Of a stretch of DNA of 64,000 bases, positions 1 to 11,897 are shown piece by piece (positions within the stretch are counted from its first letter, which is position 1; every line of letters begins with the position of its first letter). A program made the translations under genes and the position numbers. The stretch is from Amoebidium appalachense (Eukaryota > Ichthyosporea). The stretch spans positions 3,658,001 to 3,722,000 of the forward strand of contig CAVNZM010000014.1 in NCBI GenBank assembly GCA_963693365.1, written 5' to 3'. The notes under the pieces are model-generated. The model saw only the letters and a program-made list of their open reading frames with translations, did no database searches and was not told the DNA's origin.

Positions 1-434
1 ATGTAATGCATACGCCTTTCCGGATCACCCACCACACGTATACCACCCACACCAACAAAAACACACCGACACTGCCACGTACGACCATGAACACGTGCGA
101 CACACACACACACACACCCACACACACCCACACACACACACACACCCACACACCCACACACCCACACACATGCACACACACGGGCGCGCGCACGCGCGCG
201 ACACACAAGCACACCCACACTCTCATTCACGTGCACGCATGGACAGACAGTGTAACATCGATACAGACAGACACACACACGGACACGCCCGCACGCGCAC
301 ACGCAACCCCCTTCCTCCCCCCCCCCCCCCCCCCCCACCGCGCACACACCCTTTGCCCCACCACCTCCCGTCCCTCCCTTCCCCCCTCCACTCCGACCCA
401 CACCCTTACCCCCCCACCCCCACCCACCCCCTCC

Positions 435-492
<58 letters not shown>

Positions 493-569
493 CCCCCCCC
501 CACCCCCTCCACACACACACACACACACACAACTCCCCCCCCCCCCACCCTCCACACACACACACTTAC
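1..569. repeat. CA/C-rich simple sequence, left edge
   Basis: This stretch is almost entirely (CA)n, CA with interspersed C runs, and poly-C; a pure (CA)n run covers about 438-490. It lies just downstream of a consensus donor on the minus strand, so it probably belongs to an intron of the gene at 574-1312. I see no coding exon in it. The open frames here are Thr-His repeats. Confidence 0.85.
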
Positions 570-573
570 CTGT

Positions 574-1312
574 CTACATCTCGCACACAGCACCAACCCT
601 TGCGCCTGCATCTTCCCCTCCCCATCCCTCCCCTCCTCCTCCGTCCCCTCCCTCCCCACTCCCGCTTCCTCCTCCCGTTGCCCCCATGCCGCCACCGCCG
701 CCCAAAACATTTTCGTTTTGCGCCGGCAACATAAGGCTCTCCAACTTCACGTGTAGTGCCTGCAACTGTTGAATCTGCTGCTGCCTCTGTTGCAAATGTT
801 GGTTCAAAAGTCTGTGTTCCTGTTGCAACCTCAATACTTCCGCTTCCACGTCCCCCTCTCCCCCATCTCCCACCTCTCCACTCTCAACCCCCTCCCCCCC
901 TTCCCTCCCCTCCCCTCCCTCCCCTCTCTTGCCGTCCCCCCTCTTGCCTTCCCCTTCCATCCCTTCCCCCTGTGTTCCCTTACGAATATTCCCTCCCTCG
1001 CTGGCCAAATTTCCGGCGAAATTTCCATTTCCACCCCCGCCGCTATCGACCCCCCTCCCTCCTTCGGGTAAAAGTCCCCCCGGGGTCAACGCAAATCCGT
1101 CCGAATTCACCATTTTTTCCATCGCCGCGAGGTGTTCAGAAAAAACGGCTGCGACGGCGGGTAGGCCTGCCGCCAAATCGGCAATCGGGTCCGATCCAGT
1201 GGGGGTGACGTCATCGTCGATTGTGATTGGACGATCGCACACCCGGCAGTATGCCACTATGGGCGAGCCGGTGCGTGGTGATTGGCTCCCACCGGCACCG
1301 GAATCAATAGCC
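574..1312 (-). CDS. exon of an unrecognised coiled-coil protein (partial gene)
   Basis: A minus-strand exon begins after a good acceptor (TTTTTTTCTCACAG, AG at 1314-1313) and is read as AIDSGAGG... for about 245 codons to a TAG at 574-576. It shows a CxxC pair (YCRVCDRPI), a helical stretch (ADLAAGLPAVAAVFSEHL), a long Gly/Glu/Arg-rich low-complexity middle, and a Gln-rich heptad segment (LRLQQEHRLLNQHLQQRQQQ) that looks like a coiled coil. A strong donor (CAG/GTAAGTG) follows only four bases after the stop, so either the 3' UTR is spliced or the exon is really read in another frame to 570. No family is recognised. The upstream exon or exons, probably between 1.9 and 2.2 kb, could not be defined. 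Confidence 0.55.
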
Positions 1313-1368
1313 CTGTGAGAAAAAAATGGGTTGGCTTTTCTTCCTTTTCCTTTTTTCATTCACTCTTT

Positions 1369-1372
<4 letters not shown>

Positions 1373-1441
<69 letters not shown>

Positions 1442-1446
1442 TGCGG

Positions 1447-1478
<32 letters not shown>
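1373..1478. repeat. (CT)n followed by poly-G
   Basis: A run of about 60 bases of CT is followed by a short T run and about 30 G. On the minus strand this reads poly-C then (GA)n, upstream of the acceptor at 1313. The poly-G directly abuts the tail end of the dispersed element at 1478-1660. Confidence 0.9.
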
Positions 1479-1480
<2 letters not shown>

Positions 1481-1660
1481 TGAATGCGGAACACGGTACG
1501 AAGTACGCATACACGACGAGAAGCATGGTGCAGGACACATGCAAAGGCAAACATTCAAGTATGCAACATCAGCCATGTGCACAGTACGCGTCATAAGCAG
1601 AGCCCATCCTCAGGGAGGACCCAAGTCATCAATTGCGTCTGAGTTTCGACCCCTTAGCGG
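1478..1660 (-). mobile_element. poly-C-tailed short dispersed element, copy A
   Basis: In element orientation (minus strand) it runs from GGGGTCGAAACTCAGACGC to GTTCCGCATTCAAAC followed by poly-C (poly-G on the plus strand at 1449-1477). It is nearly identical to the copies near 29.2, 35.1 and 38.2 kb. GGGTCGAAACTC near its 5' end resembles a pol III B box (GGTTCGANNCC), suggesting a SINE, but no A box is apparent. It encodes no protein. Confidence 0.75.
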
Positions 1661-1755
1661 GGGGGGGGGGGGGAAGAGGAGGGGGGAAGGTCGGTTGACT
1701 TTGTGTGCCTGCTTGTGTGTATGTGTGTGTGTGCATGCGTACACGTGCGTGTGTA

Positions 1756-1792
<37 letters not shown>

Positions 1793-1949
1793 ATGTGGTC
1801 GTGTGTACATGTGAGTTTGGGGGGGGGGAGGGGGGGGGAGGGGGGATGCTAGAGGAATCTTGGCTCCGAAATTCCTTCACGAAGAAGAGGTAAATGGGAA
1901 AGCTATCCACATAAGTTAAACCTCCACTACGCTTACGCATTCCATTGAC

Positions 1950-2190
1950 GCCTACCAATCACTCATACCACTTCTGGAGGACCAATAACACATCTCATTC
2001 ACGCGTGTCAATCGTGCATTGCATTTATAGAAACCACGATCATCAACACATTCCACACATACCGACCAATCAAACATGGCGGTGTGCATACCTTTGCATT
2101 CCTTGCTGCTGGCCGTGTATTGCCTGTGCCGCAGATTCCTTCTTTCGTTTTGCTTTCTGCGGACCAATCACGGCACCAATCAGAAAAAAC
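1950..2190. promoter_or_regulatory. cluster of CCAAT boxes, probable promoter
   Basis: CCAAT occurs at about 1955, 1982, 2066, 2163 and 2175, mostly as ACCAATCA, in otherwise ordinary-complexity DNA. This is denser than elsewhere in the window. It lies upstream of the minus-strand gene at 574-1312 and may be its promoter. No TATA box was identified. Confidence 0.4.
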
Positions 2191-2215
2191 GCTACTTAAT
2201 GGGTCCACGCCAAGC

Positions 2216-2336
2216 TTAAATGCAATCCCTTTGCCCCCCTCCCCCCCTTGCCTCCCACACCTTGCTTCTCAATATGTGTGTGGTTGTTGGGAGTTAGGGG
2301 GTATGGGGTGGGGGGTGTTTGAGAAAGTCGGGGGCG

Positions 2337-2384
<48 letters not shown>

Positions 2385-3796
2385 GGGGGGCACACGCTAC
2401 ACATCCAAACATCCATTCCTGATCACAACTTCTAATCGCTCATCCCACCTCTCCCCTTGCACTTCCCGCCCTTCCCTTAACCCCCTTTCTCCCCCTCCCC
2501 GCTTTCCTGAAGAAAGAAGGGGGGGGGAGGGGGGGGAGCATGTGTCTGGCTGCTGGCTCAAAAACTGTATCAATCGGTTGTCCTCAATGCGTTACATGAC
2601 ACAGATCATTGAGTAGACAGTAGTAAGAGGCAGGGGAGGGTGTAAATGTGTGTATGTATGCGGTCTGAGAGGTTTCTAAGTATCCGTTTGCGCACGCGCA
2701 CATGCCATGTGTGTGTGCCTGTGTGTGTGTGTGAGTGTGTGTGTGTGTGTGTGCAAGTGCATGTGTGTGCGAGCGCATGAGCTCGTGCATACACACCGTG
2801 TTTCGGTGTGTGTGTGCGCGCGCGCGAGTGCGTGTGCGAGTGCGTGTGCGCCCACACATGTGTGTGTGAGCATGAGCGTGTGTGCCTACGTGCGTGCATA
2901 TGCAATTGCCGTTATGGGAGCGTGTGTGTCTGTGTTCATAAGCGGGTACAGCCATATGTATCTCGGTGTGTAAGGTTGTGTGCATGTATGCTCGCACGCC
3001 TGTAAACACCTACGCACTTGTGCTTGTGAACGAGGACACAGTATACCGTTGGTGGTATTGATTCCCCTGTGTGTAGACAAGCATCCTACCCCTAAAACAG
3101 CCTGTCCCCTTCCAAATGGCCTGATACCTTCCAAATATGGTCTGCCATCTTCCAAATATAGTATGATACCTTCCAAATATGGTCTGCCATCTTCCAAATA
3201 TAGTATGATACCTTCCAAATATGTCCTGTCACCTTTTATATATAGCAAGAGTGCCCACCTTTTCAGCAGCGCTCTGGCTGCCCGGCTGCAACGCCATCCT
3301 GTTGGTTCCCTTGAGCCCACACTGTGGTTTTAATCCTGTCAGCACCAACACCAATGGGACACAGCTGTTAACAAACATAAATTTAGCAAAAGAGTGGCAC
3401 ACATCTTTAATTTAAAAAGCAATGGCTCATAAGTGTTTAGAACACACATGCATCTATAAACTTTTCAGCCATACAAGTGAGCCGCCGAACAAACAACCCC
3501 CCCCCCCCCCCCCCCCCCCAAACCTTCCCGCGGGGGGGGGGGGGGGGGGGGAAGACACAAAACCAACATACAGAAAGGGGTGCCCCCCTTTCTTTCATAC
3601 GTGTAAATAAATAGCTCCCGACCATAAACACGAGAAAACATATTTCCAGCCGGCACAAGTACGAAGCCACGCAATCACTCGCATGAGCATTTGCCATATG
3701 CACACAAACCAACATACATACCCACACACACACCCCACCACACGTGCCCATGCACACATGCACGCTCGTCACAGTAGAAATACATGCGCACACACA

Positions 3797-3832
<36 letters not shown>

Positions 3833-3891
3833 CGCATGCGCGTGCGCGGGCACGCACACACACACACACGCGCACACACACAACACATGCA

Positions 3892-3945
<54 letters not shown>

Positions 3946-6900
3946 CTGGACATACACAGACACATGCAAGCGCGCACACACATACGCACACACACACACA
4001 CACACACACACGCGCGTGCGAATCTGCGTAACACACACACTTACACACACGTTCCCACCACCCACCTACCAACTGCTTACACAAAGCCAGCCCTTACACC
4101 GACCTCCAGGCATCCACCCTCCACCCCTTTCCCATATCACACCACCAACGCATTCCGCAAAGAATGGAGTCAAAAACACAAGGAGCACAAAACGAAAAAT
4201 GGTCGTGTTTGTACACCACCTTCATGTGAGCTTCACTGTTAAAGTGCACGTGTTTATACACACAACCCTCTCACGTGCACACACTGGTAGTCCGCACACG
4301 AATACACGTATAAACTGCACACCTGCACCCACCCACCCCACCCACCCACCCACACAAACACACCCACACACACACACACACGCACGCACGCACACACACA
4401 CACGCACACACGCACGCACACACAAGTCCCATGTACACACCCACACACATACACCCCGCCTTCGCACACAAATGTGTATATACCCAAAAGAAGCACACAA
4501 ACATCGCTCAGCCGCAAAACGTAAGGAAGCATGTGAAGACGTAGCAAAAGCGCACGTGCACACGTGAAATTGATCCACGCGGCCATACGTGCACGCACAC
4601 CTACACACACGCGCTCACACGCGCCCCCAGACACGCACGCCATTCCACGATTTCCCGCTCCGGAGCACAGGCCCCCCGCCATCGTACCCTCCAAAATCCC
4701 CATTTCCACAGCCCATCCAGGTTTCACACACACTGCGCTTGCTCTCCTTTGGACGCATATGCACCCATAATTCCCATCCCATCCATCCTCCACACACAGA
4801 AAAGGGAAGAGCGCGAGAAACATCAACTAACCGGGGATGTAGGTGAAGACCGATGGTGTCTGAAGTGAGCACTCTCTCTCCTTTTCTCCTTGTCACTAAA
4901 CTCTGACGAAAAAAACCGCCCTCATATTGGCGACTAGCGTGTGAAAACGAGCAGTTTTGAACCTCTGATTTGCTATAAAAAACATGCACCGTGCATTAGT
5001 TTCTCTCTCTCACTCTCTCTCCCTCCTCTCTTCCTTTTGTCTTGAGTGGAACTTGGCCGAACCCGCGGCCGAGCGGCCCCCGCCGGCGTCTATATGTGGA
5101 AATGCCTCGCCCTAAATCATGCCACTGTACGTACTATACCGTTTAATATAAATTTAAAAAGCCCATTTAAGTAGCTTTAGGCTGTTGAGCGTTTAAAGTA
5201 CGATCTATTTAGAGTATGTATTAGACTGAAGGCATCGTTACGTCAGCTGGCGAACCAGATTACGGAGAAGGCACGTGTCTTTTTCTGTGCAGCTGTCTGT
5301 CTGTCTGTGTGCTTCTGTGTGTGCACGCACGTGTATGCGTGTTCCATGGATGGACAGATGTAAAGCTGTAACGAAGCGCATAACTAATATACATTCTTCT
5401 AAGGTTATGAGTAGCGTTGGTGTTTGATTGCAAGCCCTTCACCTACGTCGAAAGTCTGCACGTTCGCATGTTTGAGCCCATGCGTGAACATGCCCACGTT
5501 AGATCTAGGCCAAGCAGGTGTGCTGTGTAATGGGTCATCCCTTTGCACATACAATAAAACGGAAGACTATGTGTATGAGCTAACGACCAGCGCCGACTAT
5601 GCCTGCTCCCGTTTTTCCCATAAGATGTTGATGTGGTTCAGCATTTAGAGGAGTAGGTTGAAGTGTAGGTCCCGCCTCAAGGCGTGACCCATCGGGTAGC
5701 CACCCACACAGGCAGAGAGACTTGTTCTACTGTAAACCTTTTACCACCTGCTTCCATGCTGCTCTACGTTCTCGTGTGTGTTTGTTGCACTGTTCTTGTC
5801 ATTTCTCCCTTTCGCTTTCTCTTAGCTCTCTTCTCCTTGCTCCGCTCCCTCCCTCCCTCCCCACTCCACCCCCTCCCCCCTTGTCTTCCCGCCCCTTCCC
5901 CTCCCTCTCCCTCCCTCCCTCCCTCCCTCCCTCCCTGCTCCCCTCTTCCCCCACCCTTCCCCCTCCTTTCCTTGGTCGGTTTATCCGTTATCCATATAGC
6001 ATCAGCCAGTACTGTTAGCTGAGAAAGCTTTTAACAATTGCGCCCGCGCGAACACATACACACACACGTGCGCACACACGCTTGTGCACCCTTGCCCATA
6101 CAAAAACTCTCAATCCTTGATCTCGCCCTATAAATTAGCCACCGTGTTACCCGCTCACTGACCAACTCGCTTGTTCACACAAAAAAGAGACCCGCGAGGA
6201 AAAATTTGCACATGTATCTTGCTCTCCCTTCCTCTCTTAGGGATCTTTCTCTATCCAAATCCCTTCCCCCTCCCCCCCCCCCCCCCCCCCCCCCTTTCCC
6301 CTCGGGGCCCCCCCTACCCAAAACCCCATAATCTGGCCAAGATTTCTGTTAAGCTCAAGGATCCATGCTAGGTATATCACGCCAGAGTGTTGTTTTTCAC
6401 ATCATGCATTCCAGTGTCTTCTGCCCACTTGCTCGGAAAGTCAACATAAAGAACGATGTTTAACGAGATACTACTACTTTGACGGATCAGTTCATTTGAG
6501 ATGCAATGACTCCCATGCAAATGGCGGGGATGTCTCGATATATCCATTCAGTGTTATATCCGGTGCATAGATTCTCGAGCAGTGGACCTGTAACTTGCGC
6601 ACAACCAACTATAACTCGTAACCAGGGTGTGTTTTATAGTAGAGTCCAACATGGCCGGGGATAGGGTATTCACGTACGCATGTGTATGGTTGGTGGTGTT
6701 TACGTGTGTATGTGTAAGGGGGAAAGCATAGGTGTATGTTTTTTTTTTTTTTTTTTTTTTTTTTGGGGGGGGGGGGGGGAGGAGGTTGTTCAAAGCCTCA
6801 GGGCGGGAAGAAATGTGATACTCCTTGGGGTTGCAACCCAGTGGCACCCAAAGGACGGTGAAATAAAACCAAACAAGAAACAGAAGAACTGTATTTACTT

Positions 6901-7348
6901 GAATTTTCCGCATTAATATTCCGGGGTTTCTTCTCTTTTTCCCTCTCCACACCCGCCTAATGTAATGATAATTACGAAAAGCAGTTGGTTTCAAAGGCCA
7001 CCCCCAGCCACGCGCTTCACCACACAAACACACTTTGCCAAATATGTATTAAGTATGCATGGGATTGCATAAGCCTGTGTTAAGTAAGTGGCAGCCCGCA
7101 ACTCATAGTTAATGTGACTTACATGTACACCTTCTCAGGTCGGATGTATGCCAACAGGTACCAATCCAGTTGGTGTTTCCAAGTCCGCCTAAGGTTGTGT
7201 GTGTGTGTGTGTGTGTATGCGTTTGGGGGGGGGGGGGGGGGGGGGGGGGGAGGGGGGGGGGGGGGGAGGGGGGAGGGAGGAGGGGGTTCAAAAATTCAAT
7301 TTTTTGAACCGAACGGGGTCACATGTCCAGACGTCCCCCCCCCCCCCC

Positions 7349-7384
<36 letters not shown>

Positions 7385-8266
7385 TTCCCCCTCTCACGGG
7401 CTGGGTGGGGTTTATTATTATCAATGGGAGCGTCGGGTTGAAAAATGCATTCACTAACTGTCGTCGTTTAATATTGAAAATCCTGAAAAATTTAAATGAC
7501 ATACATCATGTGGGTTTACGCTTCAACTATAACATTCTTATTAATGATCCAGCAATGTTTTCTAAAGTTTTAAGCCATCATAATAAGGCTTGAGAATAAC
7601 TATGTTTAAGTTTTAAGACATACCAAGTTATAAACTAGTCCACGAACCATTAATGATGGTGTCCCTGTCATCAGACTCAAGGTTTGGATCTGCATACGGC
7701 AACTTTAACCAAACCCTCCTCTCCCCCCTCCTCCTCCACCCCCCCCCTCCCCCATCGGGCCGGGGGGAACCACATTCCCTACATGTCACTGCCCTCAGTT
7801 TCAAGCCGATATATTAAATGCTAATGCTCAAAATTGAAAACAAAAAACGAGCCCCCCTCCCCCCCCCCCCCCCCCCTCCCCTCCTCCACCCTCTCCCCCC
7901 TCCCCCTTTTCCCGGGCCAAAAAGTGTGGGAAGTGTCACTGTGTGTGTGTGCCATGATATGTGGGTGGGTGGGTGGGTGAGGGGGGAGGGGGGGGGGGGG
8001 GAAGAGTCCTCTAGGGATGTATTCGTCATGCCCCCCCCCCCCCCCTCCCCGTCCCAACCCCCTCGCCCCCCCTCCCCTCTTGAGGGTCTGTAAAAAGAGT
8101 ACTGATTATAAAATGGTAGCAGCTAATGTAAAATCTTTAGAACATGTGAGGGTTCAGTCTCTGTCGTTTAGTTCTTACCACAAAGGCAAATCGCCAACAG
8201 AGAGTATTATATGTAAACCAATGAAACCTACCTATAACAAACACACACACACATCACATTATGAAA
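2216..8266. other. repeat-rich intergenic block with no recognised gene
   Basis: Contents include poly-G (2339-2383), TG/CA tracts (2.7-2.9, 3.7-4.1, 4.3-4.5 kb), a 42-bp tandem repeat (3106-3228), CT-rich stretches (5.8-6.0 kb), poly-T/poly-G (6.74-6.78 kb) and poly-G/poly-C (7.23-7.38, 7.85-8.06 kb). Unique-looking DNA of mixed composition lies at 5.04-5.70, 6.35-6.66, 7.40-7.70 and 8.09-8.26 kb. The frames there are short (under 75 codons), have no recognised motif and cannot be called genes. Confidence 0.7.
3106..3228. repeat. 42-bp tandem repeat
   Basis: Two full units and a partial third, built on alternating CCTTCCAAATATGG and TCTTCCAAATATAGTATGAT half-units. Each 42-bp unit is itself a diverged pair of about 21 bp. 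It is intergenic. Confidence 0.85.
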
Positions 8267-10337
8267 TTACGCGCTTTTTGGGATAAGCGAAGTTGCTCTC
8301 ACCAGTCTAGAATTCGTCGACGCGAAACCCATACCCCACCCCGCCGCGTCGCTAGCCGGATCCCCATTCGCCGATTCCCCCTGAAATCTCCGTAAAAACG
8401 ATCGTCCGCGTTTTGGCGTCGTCTGGGGGGAACCCTCCCTCACACTCCGCCTGTCTACCTCCGCCCTGAGGGGGGAATTATTCCGAATTTTCGCATCGCC
8501 CACCGAAATTTCTTCAAATCTATCCCCCTGCTCGGGGCTCAAACACCGCTCATTTCCCCCCAGTTGGATAGTCACTGGAATTTCGTCCCCCAGTTGGATA
8601 TCCTCGGTCGACCCTAGGCCCACCTCACCACCACCATTTTCCCCACTTGGATAACCGGGATGAATTTCTTGTTGCGCTGAAGAAGGCTGCACGGATTCAC
8701 CCTGCACTGCTTTTGCCTCTGCGGCAGACTCTCGCCTGTGCTTCAATTTCGGGAAATTTTCAAAACTCATGCTGCGCGAAAGGAAAACTTTACTAAGTTG
8801 TGTTTTCGATTTTCGAGGGCTCAAGGGGGGCGAGCCAGACATGTAGACGTGTTCCTTGTTTGGCCCCCCCTGTTTCACTTTTACGACGGCCGGCCTGATT
8901 CCCATATCCATTCCCCCGGTTTCTGAATATTCGACCGACCCCCGGGGGCTCGAGTTGGATAGGTTTACGCTTCCCAGAGACGCATCCGAAAGGCGGCTGG
9001 GGGGGGTCTGTGATTGGGAATCAATTTGCGACTGACTTTCCAAAGGCGAAGGCGCCGGAAGCGAATCGGACAGCCGCGTGGCCGAAATTCGTATGGATCC
9101 CCGCTCGCCCGCAGCAGGGGTGGAAGAAGGCATTTCATTGGGTGTTGTGTTCGCCCGCGAAAAACGAAGCGTCGGGCTCCCAAGCACGTTCGACCCACCG
9201 GACATTTCAAACGAATCCGGTGTGTGGAAGTTTGCATAAAGCACGTTTGCGTGTTTGTTGTTGTTTGCCTTTGTAGGGGTAACAGGGGATGAAGATTGGG
9301 AAGAAGAGGAAGCAGCGCTTCGAAAAGGTTCAGACGCGCACCGTTGAAACGCAAGATTGGGAGAAGAAATCACCGACGGCTCTTCTTCAATCTGCGATGG
9401 AATTTGGAGGTTTTCGATGGATTTGCTCGCGCTACCGCCAATAGGAGCGGAAAGAGTAGAATCGATACTCGAAAGGCTCGTTACGCCCCCCCCGCTTACA
9501 TGGTTAAAAGTGTTAGCCGACGGGGATTTTTTCGCTTTCCTTTCCCCTTCCTCTCGCAACCTCTTTTCCTTCTCCGGCCCTTTTCCCGTACTCCCGTTTC
9601 CATGTGGGAGTTTGTCCAAAATTGATACCGCCGCAGCCATAAAAACGTCGACGACTTCAACTTTTTCCTTTGTGCAGCACTCTACGTACGTGCGTGCGCC
9701 AATCACGCCGCCGATTCGTGTCGCTTCGGTGCATAGTTCTTCGTTTCGTTCCTCATTGGCGGAAACCCCCACGAGGATAAGCGGTGTTGGCTGGAGGTGG
9801 AGTTGGGAAATATGATTGGTTAATGGATCAATGGTGCTATTTTTTGGTTTTTTCTGGTTTTTTGATACGCTCATATTCCTAATTTGGTATGTAACTGGAG
9901 CTCCAGCCCTCCCCCTCCTTCCCCTTGGTACCCCGGCCCCGGTACAACTTAAACTGATGCATGGTAAGCAGCCTCAATCTTCCAGAGCAACTCTATCCTT
10001 ATGACTTTTTTATCATTGTATGCCGCCTTCCCCCCGCCCCCCCCCCCCCCCCCCCCCTCGATGTGCTCAAATGTCTGCTCATTCATTGTGCATTTACTTT
10101 CCGTGGGGAATTTTTATCTACTTTTCTAATTCTTATTGTTCTGCTCCAAAAATAAAGCTGCGTGCACTGAGTCGTGTCTTTGGTTTGGTGCTAGGGGTGC
10201 GTGTGCATTCATGTGACATTTACTGATGATCATGCGAAACTACATTTAATAGGTGGTGAGTGTGCCGGCGCACCCTTGCCTTGGATGTGAGAATGGCATT
10301 TATATACCCCAAAATGTGTCAATAACATTACCCGTGC

Positions 10338-10416
<79 letters not shown>

Positions 10417-10648
10417 GTGTGTTTTCGTGCGTGTTCTTGCGTCTGTTTTGTGTGTGTGTATGTGTGTGTACAGTGTGTGTTGTATGTTTGTGTGTGTGTA
10501 GTCCGTGTGTATATTTTTGAGTGGTGTGTGTTTTCTACCCAGGACAGGACCTAAACTCTTTCTTGCATGCTATCCACAACCGCATTGACATGCATCACAT
10601 ACTATTATTGTCAGTGCGCTCGTGCATGGCATGCAAGAAATAGTTTAC

Positions 10649-10679
<31 letters not shown>

Positions 10680-11199
10680 AAAAAAAAAAAAAAAACACAC
10701 ACGCTCAGCCCACCCACTCAGCCACGCACAGCCCCACCAATCAATCGTCCCTCCCACCCTCATTCCACACACACACAGACGGCTCGTGGTTCCCTCGATT
10801 TTGATGGGCACACAAGGCATTATGCAAATACGCCTGTGTCAGGCATGTAACGCGACACGACCTTCCCCCCCCCTCCCCCCCCCCCCCCCCCCCCCCCACC
10901 CCCAACACACACACACACACCCACACCCACACACACACCTGCAAATTCGACTTGATGAGTGGCACCCATTTCTCCTGCAGCATATCAAGAGACGCGCTGC
11001 TGTTGCGGTTGAAACACAGCAAGACACAGTCCGGCAATTTGTGGTTGTTGCTCAAAAGGACGGATTTTACTTGTTTTTCCGTAGAAATGCAGAAAAATTG
11101 CGTTTGTTCGTCTCCTATGCTCCTCATCGCCTGCATGAGTTCCGTCTGCTCTTCGGGTACTACCCCTACTAGGCACACGCTGGCGAATCCGAGCACCAT
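8267..11199 (-). CDS. Rho-family-like pseudo-GTPase with long Ser/Pro-rich tail
   Basis: Two exons, 10939-11199 and 8267-9790, join in phase 0 (CAG/GTGTGT donor inside a GT repeat; CTCCAG acceptor) to give about 594 residues. The start is ATG 11199, the first in frame. Residues about 5-150 follow the Rho fold: strand SVCLVGV, strand PDCVLLCFNR, the Rho-specific helix LDMLQEKWVPLIKSN, strand PTPLILVG and a final GARTYVECCTKEKVE...VFMAAAVSIL. The nucleotide-binding motifs are lost. The P-loop is replaced by GVVPEEQTEL (no GKT/S), no DTAGQ segment is present and the switch region is short, and NKxD is replaced by VSAN. The remaining roughly 440 residues are disordered, rich in Ser, with many SP/TP sites, and end IPKSA without a CAAX prenylation box. 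It probably does not bind GTP and may be an adaptor. The next gene on the same strand is a Rho GEF. Confidence 0.8.
10345..10413. repeat. (TG)n microsatellite
   Basis: About 70 bases of uninterrupted TG lie in the single intron of the Rho-like gene, with interrupted TG continuing to about 10515. Confidence 0.95.
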
Positions 11200-11605
11200 G
11201 TTTGCACAAAAAGGATAAAGAAATAACCTAAAAACCTAAATGGGCAGTGAAAATTCGGTGTATCAAACGGTGTGGGTCCCTTGTGGGCTCGGTGAGTCGA
11301 ATTGTTGTTCCATAAGGTGTGCTAGAAAAAAAAAAAAAAAAAAAAAAGGAAAATTAGCCATTCAATACGGTAACCCATGAAAGAGCGTTGTTATGGTGCG
11401 GTGTTGTCTTGTTAATTCAAAGGCTTGCACGGATTCTGAACCCACGAAACGCAGAAAACTTGGGCCCAGCGATTATCAGCATAAATTTCAAGTGGCGTTG
11501 TAAAATTTAAAGCCTGCAGGGAAAGGGTGATGAGTCTACGCAGCACATCGCCTCCTCTCTTAACCGGGGGTGTTTCATTTAGAAAGTTTGCGACTACTCC
11601 CCCCC

Positions 11606-11637
<32 letters not shown>

Positions 11638-11661
11638 ACCCCCCCCCCCCCCCCCCCCCCA

Positions 11662-11698
<37 letters not shown>

Positions 11699-11862
11699 CC
11701 CCCCCCTGCTGCTCACCCCAGAGATCAAACGAGGGTAACAGAAGTGCTGTCAGACTGTCAGAACTCATCCCTAAACCACACACACCTTCAGCTAGTGTGC
11801 ACTTTTTGATGACTCGTTGCTTTTAATTTTCACAGTCCCGTGTCCCCCCCCCCCCCCCCCCC

Positions 11863-11897
<35 letters not shown>

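Noticed and set aside
1-570. Telomeric or centromeric repeat
   Set aside because: The CA/C-rich sequence is irregular microsatellite and occurs throughout the window next to splice sites. There is no fixed telomere-like unit.
5424-5648. 75-codon frame MIASPSPTSKVCTF... as a gene
   Set aside because: It is short, has no recognised domain, no flanking splice sites, and unremarkable codon pattern.
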